From Panulirus ornatus (lineage: Eukaryota; Arthropoda; Malacostraca; Decapoda; Palinuridae), in assembly GCF_036320965.1 (NCBI RefSeq), contig NC_092271.1:19299529-19363528 (forward strand): a stretch of 64,000 bases of DNA. Reading direction: 5' to 3'. The position numbers and the translations under genes were made by a program. Every line of letters starts with the position of its first letter. The first letter of the stretch is position 1. The notes under the pieces were generated by a model. It saw only the letters and a list, made by a program, of their open reading frames with translations, searched no databases and was not told where the DNA came from. Shown piece after piece: positions 24,765-37,340 of the stretch.

Positions 24765-25020
24765 AACAAAGGTGCTCTTCTACCAACTAGGGGTACTGCC
24801 CAGCCAACTAGGGTGCCGGTAAAGTTACCAGGATGCCGTTTAGGTTAACTTAAGGTGCCGTCCAACTAACTGAGGTACCTTCCTAAGAACTTGGGTACTG
24901 TCTAACTCACGAGGGTGCCGCTCATGTAACTAAGGGCGCCGTCTTACTAACTAGGGTGTGACGTTCAGCTAACTAGGGCGCTGTCCAACTAACTAGGGTG
25001 CCTTTCCCGGCTAACCAGGG
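24765..25020. repeat. Diverged minisatellite, AACTAGGGTGCC units of about 22 bp
   Basis: About ten imperfect units share CTAACTAGGGTGCCGTCC-like sequence. Confidence 0.8.
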
Positions 25021-25686
25021 CCAGGAAACTCTCCACTATGGCCTCTAGAGCAGGTCAACTACCAGCTCTCCTGTCCACCTTTGCTTCCGCCCATTGGATT
25101 CACCCTGTTTCTGGCAAGGGCCATGCAGGGGCTACTACATGTGACCCAGGGCTGACCCAAGACTATCCAGGGTAGGAGCAGCGTCCAGTTCCCTAAGGTC
25201 AGCTACAGGGCCAAGTTGTGAAAATAAGAGGGGGCGACGAAGTTGCAGTGGGTGAATTTCATATTAACTAATGGAGCGAATTAGGAATGTAACGGTAGCC
25301 GGGGACACGTGAAAACTTCGTGAGCCAGACACAAAGTGCAAGAAAATTGTTATGTACGAAGATTCTGGAATAAATTACACAGCTACAGGCAACATGAGAT
25401 CAAAGAGTTGCCAAAGTCTTCCATCAGATGTCCAGCGTTTGTGTACAAAGCAGAGGCGGGTAGACATTGTCCCTGTTTTTGCCTCCGAAGGAATTCTTTT
25501 GTCCTTTACTACCCTGACTCTCATACTTTATTGAAGTCAGACAACACAGGATGTGTTCACACACCGTTAGTATGATCACAGTTAATTCTTTATGGTTGTG
25601 AACGACGACATTCTGTAATACCTGAGCCATCTTCACCATGCTAGGCTATGCTCCTCCGTTTCTTGGGGTCACCCCTCGTCATGTTA

Positions 25687-25927
25687 TATATTTTTTTTTT
25701 CATACTATTCGCCATTTCCCACGTTAGCGAGGTAGCGTTAAGAACAAAGGACTGGGCCTTTGAGGGAATTTCCTCACCTGACCCCCTTCTCTGTTCCTTC
25801 TTTTGGAAAATTAAAAAAGAAAAAAAAAAAAAAAACGAGAGGGGATGATTTCCCGCTCCCTTCCCTTTTAGTCGCCTTCTACGACACGCAGGGAATACGT
25901 GGGAAGTATTCTTTCTCCCCTATCCAC

Positions 25928-25930
<3 letters not shown>
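25687..25930 (+). repeat. Dispersed repeat with GTTAGCGAGGTAGCG core, full-length-looking copy
   Basis: Starts CATACTATTCGCCATTTCCC, continues GTTAGCGAGGTAGCGTTAAG, an A-rich stretch, and TCGCCTTCTACGACACGCAG, and ends CCCCTATCCACAGGGA directly at a TA tract. A reverse partial copy is at 34978-35105. Confidence 0.75.

Positions 25931-25998
<68 letters not shown>
25930..25998. repeat. (TA)n microsatellite at the end of the dispersed repeat
   Basis: About 34 TA units starting at the repeat terminus. Confidence 0.97.
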
Positions 25999-25999
<1 letters not shown>

Positions 26000-27070
26000 C
26001 CTTATTGTTTTACTCTGTTCACGCAGCAGTTCATCACTGCTAACAGCACTACTGTACGTTATCTAAGATCACTGAGACCGAACGTGCCTTTCTAAAAACG
26101 TACGAGAAAATCCGGGTTTTATTAAGGAATAAACTTTATATGTGGCTGAGTCAGGATATTAAAGCACTTCTCACATATTAACAAATGGTGACCTTTTTCT
26201 TTTTTCCGGAAGGTAAGAGTCGGTATATTTCTAGAGAAAGTAGACGAGTATAAATAAACATTACGATCATATACTAAGAGGCCAAAGACTCCTTTCTTAC
26301 AGGAGGAACCTCCAATTTAATCTTCACAATCGTCATTCTTGAAAAAATTTTAAGAACAATCTATAGGGTAAACGTAGAATGAATTGAAATCTGCTGGACA
26401 AAAACACGGTTCTCTCTTTTGTCTGTAAACATACCCAGGAAATTGACCGAATAAGTTGCCAGGTTTTACGGCAGCTAACTACAGTACACACTTGCCAATA
26501 ATTCTTCCATTTCCTTGACTGGAGAGAAATGGCTGGCTGTTGGGGTGATATGTTTCTGGGTAAACATTTCATTGTTGAGCAGTAAGGGAGGAATGAAGTA
26601 GGAATCTGGCAGGGACGAACATTTTTATACCACCGATCAATGCCATTCTGCCGTTCAGGGTGTGGTGGGTAGGGAGGGAGGGAGGGAGGGAGAAGTGGTG
26701 TTGAGGGAATTTGTGGTGGTTGTGGTGAAGGAGAGTGTGGTAGTAATGAAGTAAGTGGTAGTGGTGAGGAAAAATGTAGTGGTTAAGGAAGGGAAGAAGG
26801 GGTAAGGGGTGGTGGTGGTGAAGGAGGGTGTGGCGGTCGTCTGCAGGAATGCGTGTAGACGAGGGCCCGGAGGGCCCGAATCTGCCTCTATACTCCATTC
26901 CTACGGGCGGAGGACACTGGGTAAAGTATCCCTGGCATAAGAGCATCATTGACGTGAGGACACTGGGTAAAGTATCACTGGCATAAGAGCATTAATGAGG
27001 TCTGATGACTAACTTTATATGGAGATGGTGCGCTACGGCTTGGCTCACGACTCTCCACAGTGCCAGTTAT
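26000..27070. other. Intron 1 sequence, no gene seen
   Basis: A GTGGT/GGAGG-rich purine stretch at 26660-26835; otherwise nothing recognised. Confidence 0.5.
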
Positions 27071-27079
27071 CAAAACCTT

Positions 27080-27215
27080 GTGCACGACGATGCCATCCCT
27101 AAGCATGACAGTACGACCCTTGAGCCCGATGGTACGACCCTTGAGAATGAGGGTACCATCCTTGTGCTTAAAGGTTCTACCATCGTGCTCAAGAGTCGCA
27201 CAGTCAAACTCAAGA
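27080..27215. repeat. Small foldback array of the 21-bp GTACGACC family
   Basis: Forward units (AGTACGACCCTTGAGC, GGTACGACCCTTGAG) at 27100-27150 are followed by reverse units (TACCATCGTGCTCAAGAG) at 27165-27215. Confidence 0.82.
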
Positions 27216-27219
27216 AGTT

Positions 27220-28230
27220 AAAGAAAGAATTCTGGCTCATGCTGTCACTGACCTTTGGGTTCATCTTACTGTCATTTCGTTAATGCACATTAGCTTATTA
27301 AGAATCTAAGTATACACACTTAATGCATCCAGCGAGAGCGATATTACATGGGAGCTGGGCTTCACAAAGGAGTATCATCTTAATGGCGAAGGAGTCATTT
27401 GTTTCTCGAATAATTTCGTTCTTAAGATTCTCCTGCCATTGTGTACGCGCGTTCAGCGGATGAAGTGCGCAGCTCGCACAAGATGACCGGAGAAAAATGT
27501 CCAGAGACTCAAGAGGAGAAAAATAATCAGAAGGGGGACAAAAGTGTGTCAGCTTCTAACACATAACGACGCCTCATTGCCAGGTGTCAACATACAACGT
27601 CGACTCAAAAAACACACACACACAAAACTCTGTACAACAAAGATTCCTTTATAATGTCGACACAAACTTAATCATCAAGGTCAACCTCGTTCACCACAAT
27701 GGCTCGGATAAAAACACCTAAAGGTCGACGGAAGTCAAAAGCCCGCGTACATCACCAAACGAAACCAAACGCCTGCGAAAATCAAGGAGACTGCGACGTG
27801 TCAATACGAGCCGTGAGCGAGGGAAGTCTGGCAACACAAAAGGTTTTATCAACTCCAGACGACAATACAAGTTGCCCGGACGACACGTCTCCGCCAGACG
27901 TCGTCGGCGAGGAGGAGGCACAACAACAACAACAACAACAACAACAGAATGTCATCAGGAAGTGCCGCCCATCACCCGCCCGCCCTTGGCAGCGCTGGGG
28001 CGTCTCCGTCATCAAAGGAGCGCGAAGATCCCTAAGGCCCCTCACACGCTGGGGGTCTGGCTGTTGTTATGAGGGACGTGAGAGGAGGCCGCACCTCCTC
28101 CTCCTCCTCCTCCTCCTCCTCCTCTAGGGGGTTAACATTCGCTCCCTTCTTCCGGAATCAGGTCCAAACCTCCCGACGGAGTTCTGGTGCAAGGGAAGGA
28201 AGCAGAGACAAGCAGATAAACGGAGTGAAA
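27220..28230. other. Intron 1 sequence with an isolated 142-aa ORF
   Basis: An ORF at 27699-28127 (+) has a good start context but consists largely of low-complexity stretches: a CAA-encoded poly-Gln and a terminal CTC-encoded poly-Leu. I recognise no domain and do not call it a gene. Confidence 0.4.
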
Positions 28231-28232
28231 TG

Positions 28233-28236
28233 AGCA

Positions 28237-28332
<96 letters not shown>
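28233..28332. repeat. (GA)n microsatellite
   Basis: About 48 GA units. Confidence 0.97.
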
Positions 28333-28380
28333 AGCAACAGGAAGGAGGCACACATTCACACGAGTGGCATGGACTAAGAA

Positions 28381-28382
<2 letters not shown>

Positions 28383-28422
<40 letters not shown>
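28383..28422. repeat. (AC)n microsatellite
   Basis: About 20 AC units. Confidence 0.97.
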
Positions 28423-28424
<2 letters not shown>

Positions 28425-28429
28425 GCGTG

Positions 28430-30060
28430 GGTAGCATCGCCCAACACCAGCTCCTGTTGGAAGAAGAGGTGGAGACGATGGAGGGAGGAGTTATCAAAGG
28501 GGACTCTAGAAGCAGTTTATGGCTACAGGACTGACATACAGTGAGGCAAGCTGAGGGTAATGAGGAGGGAGCTGAATCAGGGACGAGTTTATTTACGAGG
28601 GCCTTGCTACCAGGAATGCCACAGGGATATCCTCTTTTGTGGGATCACCATAGACAGACCACTAAACAAAGGAATCGAGTTACGCTCTGGAAAGAAGGTC
28701 TAATATGTCCCTGGAAAAGAAAATGAAGTCAACGTCGACAACATGAAATACGTGTTCTATATTGATAAAGAGGCACTTGAGCTGCCTCGTCAGCTGGCTG
28801 GCCAACTCCGGTTGAAACTTTTCACCGGAATATCATTATTCGCGACGCAACAGTTTAGCTGTGAACAAGCTGAAGACCCTCCGAGTAAAGGGTGTGAAAT
28901 AAAGTTTCCACGCATAAGTTGTAATCACTTCACATACGGTGAGTTTAATCGGAGAGGATTAATATCATTAATAGTAAAGTTTTAAAGTTGAGTCTCGGCC
29001 CAACATGGGGTGGAGGGGGACGCAAGTGGAAAATTGTCAACAGTTCAGCTCAAATGAAAACGCACGGAGGAGATTCTGAAGGTGTTATAGCTAAAGGGGG
29101 AAAAAAAGACTTAGGAAGAATCAAGGAATGAAGGCGCTGGGACGTTAACAAGAGGATCTTTTTTTTTGTTGGTAATAAGAGTCCAATGGGACGAAAAGAT
29201 AAAACCAATGGAACAAGAAATGAGAAAAACTCTGGGATACCATAAAAAAAAAAAAGAACGTGAAAACTCCAACAGATCGATGAAGGCATAAGAAGACTGT
29301 GGGAGCGTATTCAGAGGACGCGTTCGCAAAAAGCTGAAACTGAAAACAAATGGAGGGAAATGAACACCCGTAATGGAAGGGATCAGAGGCGGTAAAATGG
29401 GGCTTCCCTGGGAAAGCAAATGACAGTGCTGTCAAAGGATTTGCCCCATTTCACAGAAATCAGAGATCCTGGAAGGAAACGGAGGAGAGAAAGTGGGACT
29501 TAATACTGGTGCTGAAGAAGACGAACCCGGAGTGGGGACTGGTGTAAAGGAAGAGAGATCTGGGGACACTGAAGCCGGGCGGGAGCTTGGGGGGACATAG
29601 TCATCTAATAAGTGAACCTATAGAGAGGGAGGACAACACTCTACTGGCGGCAAAGTATCAGGCCACATAAGGAGGATCTGACGGTAGGTTTTTCAAGGTG
29701 AGGAACATTCAAGACCAGTGGATGAAGGCGACAGAACCAGAGACGTAGAAGTGAACGAATATACGACTCGCAGAATCCAAACGACCAGTAGGCTAAGCCA
29801 AAACTGAAATAGTTCCTGAAGTGGAGGTAGATAAGCGTATGCCACATACCTTCAGGACTGGGAGATCATATTCTAGCTAAGTAAGAAAGACCAAAGAAGG
29901 AAGGAAATAAATGCTGGAGGGCTTATAGAGGCTGTACACATACCGAACGCAAATGCAGATATAAAAGCTGTCAAAAAAAAAAAAAAAGAAACTGAAAGCT
30001 ACCGGGAAGTATCTCAAAAGAAACAGACTTGGAATAAGTAGTTTCCGATGGAGAGGAAAG
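28430..30060. other. Intron 1 sequence, purine-rich, no gene seen
   Basis: No ORF with recognisable family features. The + strand is purine-rich from 29040 to 29900; this could be a decayed element but I cannot place it. Confidence 0.45.
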
Positions 30061-30064
30061 AGTC

Positions 30065-30067
<3 letters not shown>

Positions 30068-30136
<69 letters not shown>
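30068..30136. repeat. (GA)n microsatellite
   Basis: About 34 GA units. Confidence 0.97.
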
Positions 30137-30144
<8 letters not shown>

Positions 30145-30654
30145 CTTTCACTTCGCTGTGGTATCGTCAGCAACCGGGTTCTTAACCAGCTCATGTGAAA
30201 GGCGATTCTTTAACGTGATTCTCTTCAATTCTGACGCATGGAAACACGGAACTCAGAAGTTGCCCCTTAAAAATCGGACAAGAAGTCATAGTCCCCAGAG
30301 AGATCTCAAGAGCTCCTTTACGGGTCATATGGCGGAATAACTAATGATAACAGGCACTACACAAGCCGGGTGTGTACCAGACGGAAGGCATTTTCAAAAA
30401 CCTGACCATCTCATGTCGGCGTTTTAAGTCACCTCTAAAAGGCCATACAAGGGCGCGGTGTAGAGACTGAACGTAACAACGTGAGATCCTGTGAAAGGTG
30501 TCAAGTGAAAACTTTTATAAAACAAAACTATTTCATTCACATTCCAATACGTCGAGTAGCTGGGTGAACGAGGCGATCTCTATACTCTTCTGAAACTGTA
30601 CAACACATTTTATTAATATGGCTGACATATGAAAACAAACTGAATTTCATTAGG

Positions 30655-30658
<4 letters not shown>

Positions 30659-30721
<63 letters not shown>
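30659..30721. repeat. (TA)n microsatellite
   Basis: About 31 TA units. Confidence 0.97.
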
Positions 30722-30723
<2 letters not shown>

Positions 30724-30724
30724 A

Positions 30725-31515
30725 CTGTATATCGGTGTAGAGAACTGCTTGCTCTGTAATTTCTACATAAGAGACTTGAGCTCTTCTTCAGAAATGACAT
30801 AAATCCACTCGTCTCTAACTAACCGAGAGACAAACTCTATATAATTTGGATCGAGTAAACACCAAGAGTCAAAGGAGTCTTGGCCGAAGCTAAGACTCTA
30901 CATTATTTCCTTCTGTAAACAGTATACAGATCACTTCGAGCGCTAACACTTGGGTACATAATGTAGTTCGAGCGTGATTTCTGGTCTTGCACGGTAAGGA
31001 CGCCGAACTCACTAGTGGCGAGTATAACAACTGAGCTGCTTATGCCTCGCGATGTCCACACACATGTGCGAGTCTTATGATATTCATCCTGCCACCCGAT
31101 GGAACACGGTTCCCTCAGGTGGTAGATGCAGCTGATGACGTCCGGTAATGCATCTGAAGTGCGTTATGACTGGTTGGAACACGCGGGACATCCTGACCCC
31201 TGTGGCTGGCCATGTTCAATCGAAGAGCATTCGGTGGTTGGTCGATGTCGGCCCATGAAGCCGAGGTCGTCTCCAGAACCTGGAACGGTCACTGGAAAAC
31301 ACTTCGAGAGTATTTCTGTAACTCAGAAGTGCTTTGTTTTCTTTCTAACGGGCTTTCCAGGACATAAGGTTTTAGCTTCGTCCCTCATTCCGTTTATGGT
31401 GTTACGTCCTAACAAGGGGTGGAATACTGAATAGTCCAGAGCAGCGTTCCAGACCAAGCTGCTGATAAGAGGCGATTGACCTGCAACAGCTGCCGATGGT
31501 TCCTCTTACCAAAAA
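30725..31515. other. Intron 1 sequence, no gene seen
   Basis: Only short ORFs with no recognisable family; no repeat structure seen. Confidence 0.5.

Positions 31516-31518
<3 letters not shown>

Positions 31519-31584
<66 letters not shown>
31519..31584. repeat. (TC)n microsatellite
   Basis: About 33 TC units. Confidence 0.97.
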
Positions 31585-31588
<4 letters not shown>

Positions 31589-31719
31589 GTTCACTGACGG
31601 GATCCAGTAACTGTGAGTGGCCGAACTGTTCCGCCAGAATGATAAGAATGTTAGCATCTCCCTTACGGACAAGGAGTGGAACAACGAACCATGAAGGGTA
31701 TCACGATATGCAGAGCAAG

Positions 31720-32165
31720 TCCCAGTATCCGCTTCTTCTTCCTCTTCTTCCTCTTCTCCTTCTTCTTCTATGACTGGATGGACCAGCCATCGCATTTCCA
31801 GACCCACACCATGAAGTCCCAGTATCCGCTTCTTCTTCTTCTTGTTCTTCTTCTTCATGACTGGATGGACCAGCCATCGCATTTCCAGACCCACACCATG
31901 AAGTCCCAGTATCCGCTTCTTCTTCTTCTTGTTCTTCATCTTCTTCATGACTGGATGGACCAGCCATCGCATTTCCAGACCCACACCATGAAGTCCCAGT
32001 ATCCGCTTCTTCTTCTTCTTGTTCTTCATCTTCTTCATGACTGGATGGATCAGTCATCACATTTCCAGACCCACACCATGAAGTCCCAGTATCCGCTTCT
32101 TCTTCTTCTTGTTCTTCTTCTTCATGACTGGATGGATCAGTCATCACATTTCCAGACCCCCACCA
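31720..32165. repeat. Minisatellite of 87- and 90-bp units, open on both strands
   Basis: Five copies start at GACTGGATGGA and contain CATTTCCAGACCCACACCAT and a CTT-rich stretch. Unit starts are spaced 87, 90, 90 and 87 bp. All lengths are multiples of three, so about 200-aa frames stay open on both strands. No family resemblance. Confidence 0.95.
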
Positions 32166-32754
32166 TGTGCAACACGATCGGCGGAAGTGAAATACAAACA
32201 CTTGTTATCGGGGAAGCATCGAGTTCCCACCGTCTCGCTCGTCAGGAACGTAAACAGCTTATGTTTTGTTGGAAGAGTCAGCCAGCCATTTTCTCCCAGG
32301 TTTTCTAACCTCGTCGAATTTTAGCAGATCAGCCGACTCGCTCGTTGTCGTGTTTATTTTTTTTTTTTCCCCCACGATCCTTTGATTCTCTGGCGTCCTG
32401 TATTTCCTCTGATGCTCTTTTGAGAAGTGTTGATCTCATACCGAGACGATCGGAAGTCTTAAGTTCGAGTCACAGTCGGGGAGGGAACGGTGGAAGCATT
32501 GTCGTCAAATGCGGAGAAAGTTGGCTTTGGTTGCACCGGATGAATAAGGACCTCACCCTTCCATGATTACAACATCGACGTACGTCGGTGGAGCGAGAGA
32601 AGCCTCGCTAGACTCAGTATCTTCGTCAGCACGATCTTCCTCGACCATGGTGTGGTACAGAGCAACCTTGTCAGTTGTATTCACTGCAGCGGGACGGGAG
32701 TACAGACTCGTACACAAAGAAAGGACCCGTATTCCCATATATATATATATATAT

Positions 32755-32880
32755 ATATCCTAGCCTAGGCCAGGTACCCGAATTATCGACCAGCCCCTAA
32801 GGAAGGATACACAACTGGGTTAAATGCGGACCGACTGCCACGACCAGGATTCGAGCTCATACACTCGAAGTTGATTTCTA
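32755..32880. mobile_element. SINE-like repeat next to a TA tract
   Basis: Contains GCCAGGTACCCGAATTATCG, CAGCCCCTAAGG, CAACTGGGTTAAATG, CCGACTGCC and ACCAGGATTCGAGCTC; the last resembles a tRNA B box. Homologous to 38980-39100. Confidence 0.6.
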
Positions 32881-34970
32881 TCATTTCAATTGGAACCTGC
32901 AGGTCGCGCGGTCTGGATGCCTTGCAATCTTCAAACTGTGACAGATCAAGCTTGTCAAATTGCCCTGACTGCTCTAAGTAGCGATGCTGATTGGCACTAA
33001 TTCCATTTCTTCTTCCTGAAATAGACTCCCGTAGATTAGAAATGTGTCCGGCCATGTTCTCGACATTCACCAGGCACTACATCTGATATTAAATGGTTCT
33101 CCTCAGCGTGAGGATGACGCTCTAGCACTTCGAGGTCAACTGAACCGTTTGTTTTTTTTTGGAATTCCATAATCAGACGAGGCAGACTCGGACCAGTCGT
33201 AATCCATTTTGAAAGTGGTCGAGTTGGATCTTCAGTTAACCCGATGACGCCCTTCGGCAGTGTGTTATAGTCTGTTCATGACTATGGCGATGGCGGAGGA
33301 CCTGTCTATGGCCATCAAACTTACCTGATACCTCGGCAGGTATCAGAAATGATGCTGCAGAAGCACACTGCCCGACTTCGCCAGTATTTCGGCCAAACCA
33401 GTACAGTTACAGGGAGGGGTCAGAAGCCATAGATCTGTCTACAATGGAAAAAAAGAAGAGGAGAATAAGGAGCGACTTTGATTACAACCTTTCAGTTTCT
33501 AAACTAATTCGTCTATGTCGACAGTGAGCAGCTCTTTCAAATGCGCCCAAAGACAGAGCAACCAAAGGCCATAGCAAGAAATCAAGCAAGAAAAGGTGTT
33601 GTAAAAGAGCAACCAAAGGCCACAGCAAGAAATCAAGCGAGAAAATGTGTTGTAAAAGATCAAAAGAAATATTTACATTTCCCAGAAAAGATGAAGAGAA
33701 GTAATGCTATAGCATCAGAATAACACAGGGATGGAATAAGGTATATAATGAAACCGTGAATGTAAACGGCTTACAGAACTGTAAACAGCACTATTGGTGG
33801 TCGAGAGAGTGAAGTTGGATCCCGAAGAGCACAGGACTCCCTCACTGTCCGCATTGGACAAATGGTCAATTACGAATGGGTAATTGCACACATAAGACGT
33901 AACGAGAGGAATCAAAGAGAAGAGACAGGGAGACAGGGGAGAAAAGAGGGAGAAAGGAAGACATTAAGAGACAGAGACTGAAGACAGATCAACATGGTCA
34001 TTGGTCATAAACTTTCTCATTCACACTAAAACTCTTACACTTAAGTGTCTCTTCCATGTCAACCCATAAAGCTGTCTCTTTTCTCTCTTCTTTCATTATC
34101 CCCCTCTCAAGACCTGACCTCGATCAAGATCCGCGTGGCTGGAGACCTTTTCACGAAGAAAAACAAACACGGTAAAAAGAAAAAAAGATACGGACGAAGA
34201 GAGATCAATTTCGGGAAGCAACAGCCCCAGGAGTGAATTTAGATAGCCCCGATCCTCCCCTTCCCTCCCTCCCTCCCTTTTCCCTGCCCACCACATCCCT
34301 CGTGAGCAATGGACACATAAGCAGGGAAATCCCTGGTATCACTGAGCCAGTGTGCCTCCAGCTGCTGTAACATAAAACTTGTGCCAAAAATTCAATTACA
34401 CGGTTGTGCAAGTTGGGGGGTAAGGATCTCACATCTATATATCCAGTGCACATTGGCTCTATTTGTCTGGCAGAGAATCTCTTTATGCTGCTGTATTTGC
34501 AGAATTACGTCAAATGTTTATTCTTTTTTTTCGTGATTAGGATGACGTGAAGACTCGGCCCACTTGATTTACTTTCTTCCCCGATGAGAATGGTAATGAC
34601 TAGAGATCTTCCCATCCTTGAGCTGATCAATTAAACGAGTTTTTCGCTGCGTTAAGTACCCAATGAACGACCACTAATTATGGGAATATTAAAACTTTTA
34701 AATAGCACTCTCTGGTCTTACCCACGTATGACCTCCGTCCTCAAACCACATTATAGTTACAGAAGAAGACTGAAATGGTTATGAAATGGTCACAGCTACA
34801 CGGGATACAGGGCCATCTTAAATACAACCATTCTGTAGTTGGCTTCACAGCTTTCTCTTCGGGAGTGGCGTCTCAGGGTTCAATAAACACAACAATGCTT
34901 TACAAAGACAGGGAAGTCTACTGTCCCTCCTTATGCAATGACCGTAGTCAGGTGATTTACAAGAGGCAGC
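32880..34970. other. Intron 1 sequence, no gene seen
   Basis: It contains a direct duplication of about 60 bp at 33541-33665 (GAGCAACCAAAGGCC, then GCAAGAAATCAAGC). Nothing coding that I can support. Confidence 0.5.
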
Positions 34971-34977
34971 ATAAAAC

Positions 34978-35104
34978 CACGGTTTCGAATACAAAAGGAG
35001 AAAGGGGGCCAGATGAGAATATTCCCTCAAAGGCCCAGTCCTCTGTTCTTAACGCTACCTCGCTAACGCGGGAAATGGCGAATAGTATGAAAGAAAAAGA
35101 AAAA

Positions 35105-35105
<1 letters not shown>
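34978..35105 (-). repeat. Truncated reverse copy of the 25.7-kb dispersed repeat
   Basis: The reverse complement contains CATACTATTCGCCATTTCCC and GTTAGCGAGGTAGCGTTAAG, closely matching 25700-25780, and again abuts a TA tract. Confidence 0.8.

Positions 35106-35180
<75 letters not shown>
35105..35180. repeat. (TA)n microsatellite
   Basis: About 37 TA units. Confidence 0.97.
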
Positions 35181-35183
<3 letters not shown>

Positions 35184-35611
35184 CCTTCGCCCCTGTAATG
35201 TTATGACCCCAGCAGAGCTCGTTTTCATGGGTGGAAGTTGGAACTCACCAGCGTGTGATGACTTAGTGGGGACTACAGGTGTATGTAGCCTCCCACTGGT
35301 ACAGACGCAGTGGGTGATGTAGTACTGACTATACGTGTGCTCAGCCTCTCACTGGTAGAGACCAGAGTGTGATACATCCTCCTTCACGAAACATCTAGAG
35401 GAGGAGGAGAAGAGGAAGAAATGGAAGAAGAAGAAGAGAGGAGTGGTGGAGGAGGAGGAAAAGGAGAAAAAAAAGGATGAGAAGGAGGACTTATGGTCCA
35501 AAGAAAAAAAGAGAAAGGGTGGGTACCTCACTCCTGAACCTCTCACGGTAGCAGCGAGCATGACAGGGTAGAGACCCCTCTCTCACTATCTCTCTGTCTC
35601 TCTCCCCACAG

Positions 35612-35782
35612 TGGCCTGCTCTACTGTGACTGTATCCCGGTGTCAGGCGGCCCTCAGGACGCTGGTCCTCTTCCCTTGGTTCCAGCCTACCTGCCTCTGC
35701 CGGGAACCTAGGATCGACCCCCAGTGCAACGGCGTCAGGGACCTCCTCTTTGACCATCCCTGCGTCTTCCTTAGCAGGAAAG
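35612..35782 (+). CDS. Gfrl: Gfrl-like exon 2: second half of D1
   Basis: 171 bp, 57 codons, phase 1-1. The acceptor follows a CT-rich tract ending CCCCACAG; the donor is AAAG/GTAAGT. It encodes six cysteines (VAC, SRC, PTC, LC, QC, HPC), completing the ten of D1 with exon 1. Visible family signatures are SRCQAALRTL, corresponding to the C-x-x-A-x-x-x-L helix, then PTCLCREPR and DPQCNGVRDLLF, the C-x-C turn and following helix of GDNF-receptor domains. The exon is GC-rich relative to its intron. A long TA tract begins 8 bp after the donor, and a long GA tract lies about 185 bp downstream. Confidence 0.92.
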
Positions 35783-35788
35783 GTAAGT

Positions 35789-35790
<2 letters not shown>

Positions 35791-35856
<66 letters not shown>
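35791..35856. repeat. (TA)n microsatellite 8 bp after the exon 2 donor
   Basis: About 33 TA units. Confidence 0.97.
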
Positions 35857-35859
<3 letters not shown>

Positions 35860-35962
35860 ATGCATCAAATGGCAAAATGTCTTCATATACACATAGGTAC
35901 TTATTCATGCCATAATAACGCTGAAAAGTATTTGAATTTCATGACTAAATGCTTCTCATGCC

Positions 35963-35966
<4 letters not shown>

Positions 35967-36046
<80 letters not shown>
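35967..36046. repeat. (GA)n microsatellite
   Basis: About 40 GA units in intron 2. Confidence 0.97.
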
Positions 36047-36049
<3 letters not shown>

Positions 36050-36215
36050 ATTCCACCCCAACACTCGCTAATCCACACCAGACTGATCTGCACATTTTGC
36101 CTTGGGGGTAATAGGTTGCAGCCCCGAGGGTAATCACATATGCAGTGACTATTACAACTGGGAGCCCCGGGGCTGACGGTTCCAGCCTTGCCCCAACTTC
36201 CTCCACTCCAGATTT

Positions 36216-36218
<3 letters not shown>

Positions 36219-36292
<74 letters not shown>
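36219..36292. repeat. (TA)n microsatellite
   Basis: About 37 TA units, followed directly by the dispersed repeat. Confidence 0.97.
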
Positions 36293-36294
<2 letters not shown>

Positions 36295-36570
36295 TATATC
36301 ATATTCTTTGTCGCTGTCTCCCACGATAGCGAGGTAGAGAAAGATAACAGACGAAAGAATGGCCCAACCCACCCACACACACATGTATATACATAAACGC
36401 CCACACACGCACTTATACGTACATACGTATACATTTGAACGTACACATACATATACATACACAGACATTTACATATATACCTATGTACATATTCATACTT
36501 GCTGCTTTTATTCATTTCGTAGCCACCCCGCCACACATGAAATAGCAACATCCTCCGGTAGTGCAACCAC
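36295..36570 (+). repeat. Dispersed repeat, TCGCTGTCTCCC / GCGAGGTAG subtype
   Basis: TTTGTCGCTGTCTCCCACGA, then TAGCGAGGTAG, GACGAAAGAATGGCCCAACC and an ACATATAC-rich tail. Reverse-oriented relative at 20440-20690. Confidence 0.72.
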
Positions 36571-36628
36571 CTTACTTAAAGATGTACGTCCACTCGTCAG
36601 AGTGTTTCATGTATCAGTGGAGTCCACG

Positions 36629-36631
<3 letters not shown>

Positions 36632-36692
<61 letters not shown>
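36632..36692. repeat. (GA)n microsatellite
   Basis: About 30 GA units. Confidence 0.97.
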
Positions 36693-36693
<1 letters not shown>

Positions 36694-36739
36694 CCCAAGC
36701 GCTGAACCAGGAGTCACGTTAGACCCCGTTGATCTTACC

Positions 36740-37095
36740 ACCTTGAGAGTACGATGATTTACCTCCTTGAGCACGACGATTTAACTCCCATGAGTACGAT
36801 GACTTAACTCTTGAGCACGATGATTTAAACACCTCGAGTACGATGATCTAACTCTTGAGTCCAATGATCTTAACTCCATGAGTACGATGACTTAACTCTT
36901 GAGAACGATGATCTAAACACCTCGAGTACGATGATCTAACTCTTGAGTACGATGATCTTAACTCCTCGAGTACGATGACTTAACTCTTTAGTACGATGAT
37001 TGAACTCGAGTACGATCATTCATCTTTTTTTTTTTAGCACGATGCTTTAACTCCTTGGGTACGATAATTCATCTCTTTTGAGTACGTTGAGTGAA
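36740..37095. repeat. Forward array of a diverged GAGTACGATGATTTAACTC family
   Basis: About seventeen units of about 20-22 bp sharing GAGTACGATGA and TTAACTC. Related to the 9.4-kb and 11.2-kb family through GAGCACGACG. Confidence 0.9.
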
Positions 37096-37104
37096 CTCCT
37101 TGAG

Positions 37105-37340
37105 CACGACCACATCATCCTGCGCGTCATCGTATTCAAGGGCGACGTGGCCGGTATCCAAGGCCTCATTACGTCGACGTATTCTGAGGGGTTCATCGTG
37201 GCATCGAGCGGGTTACGTTGTCGTAGTCAAGGGGAGGTGTTGGGGTTCAATCTTAAGTTCCTCAAAGGGGATAGATAAGACTGTCGCGTCCAAAGGGGTT
37301 AAACTGTCGTGCCCAAGGGGGATAAGTCAGTCATATCCAG
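37105..37340. repeat. Reverse, diverged arm of the 37-kb foldback
   Basis: Units such as CGTCATCGTATTCAAGGG and ACTGTCGTGCCCAAGGGG are in reverse orientation to 36740-37095. Confidence 0.7.

Noticed and set aside
27699..28127. 142-codon + strand ORF with good start context
   Set aside because: Dominated by CAA and CTC trinucleotide runs, no domain and no splice or promoter evidence. Kept only as a note in the intron description.
31409..32308. Overlapping ORFs of about 210 codons on both strands
   Set aside because: Both strands and several frames open because the 87/90-bp units are multiples of three; no family resemblance.
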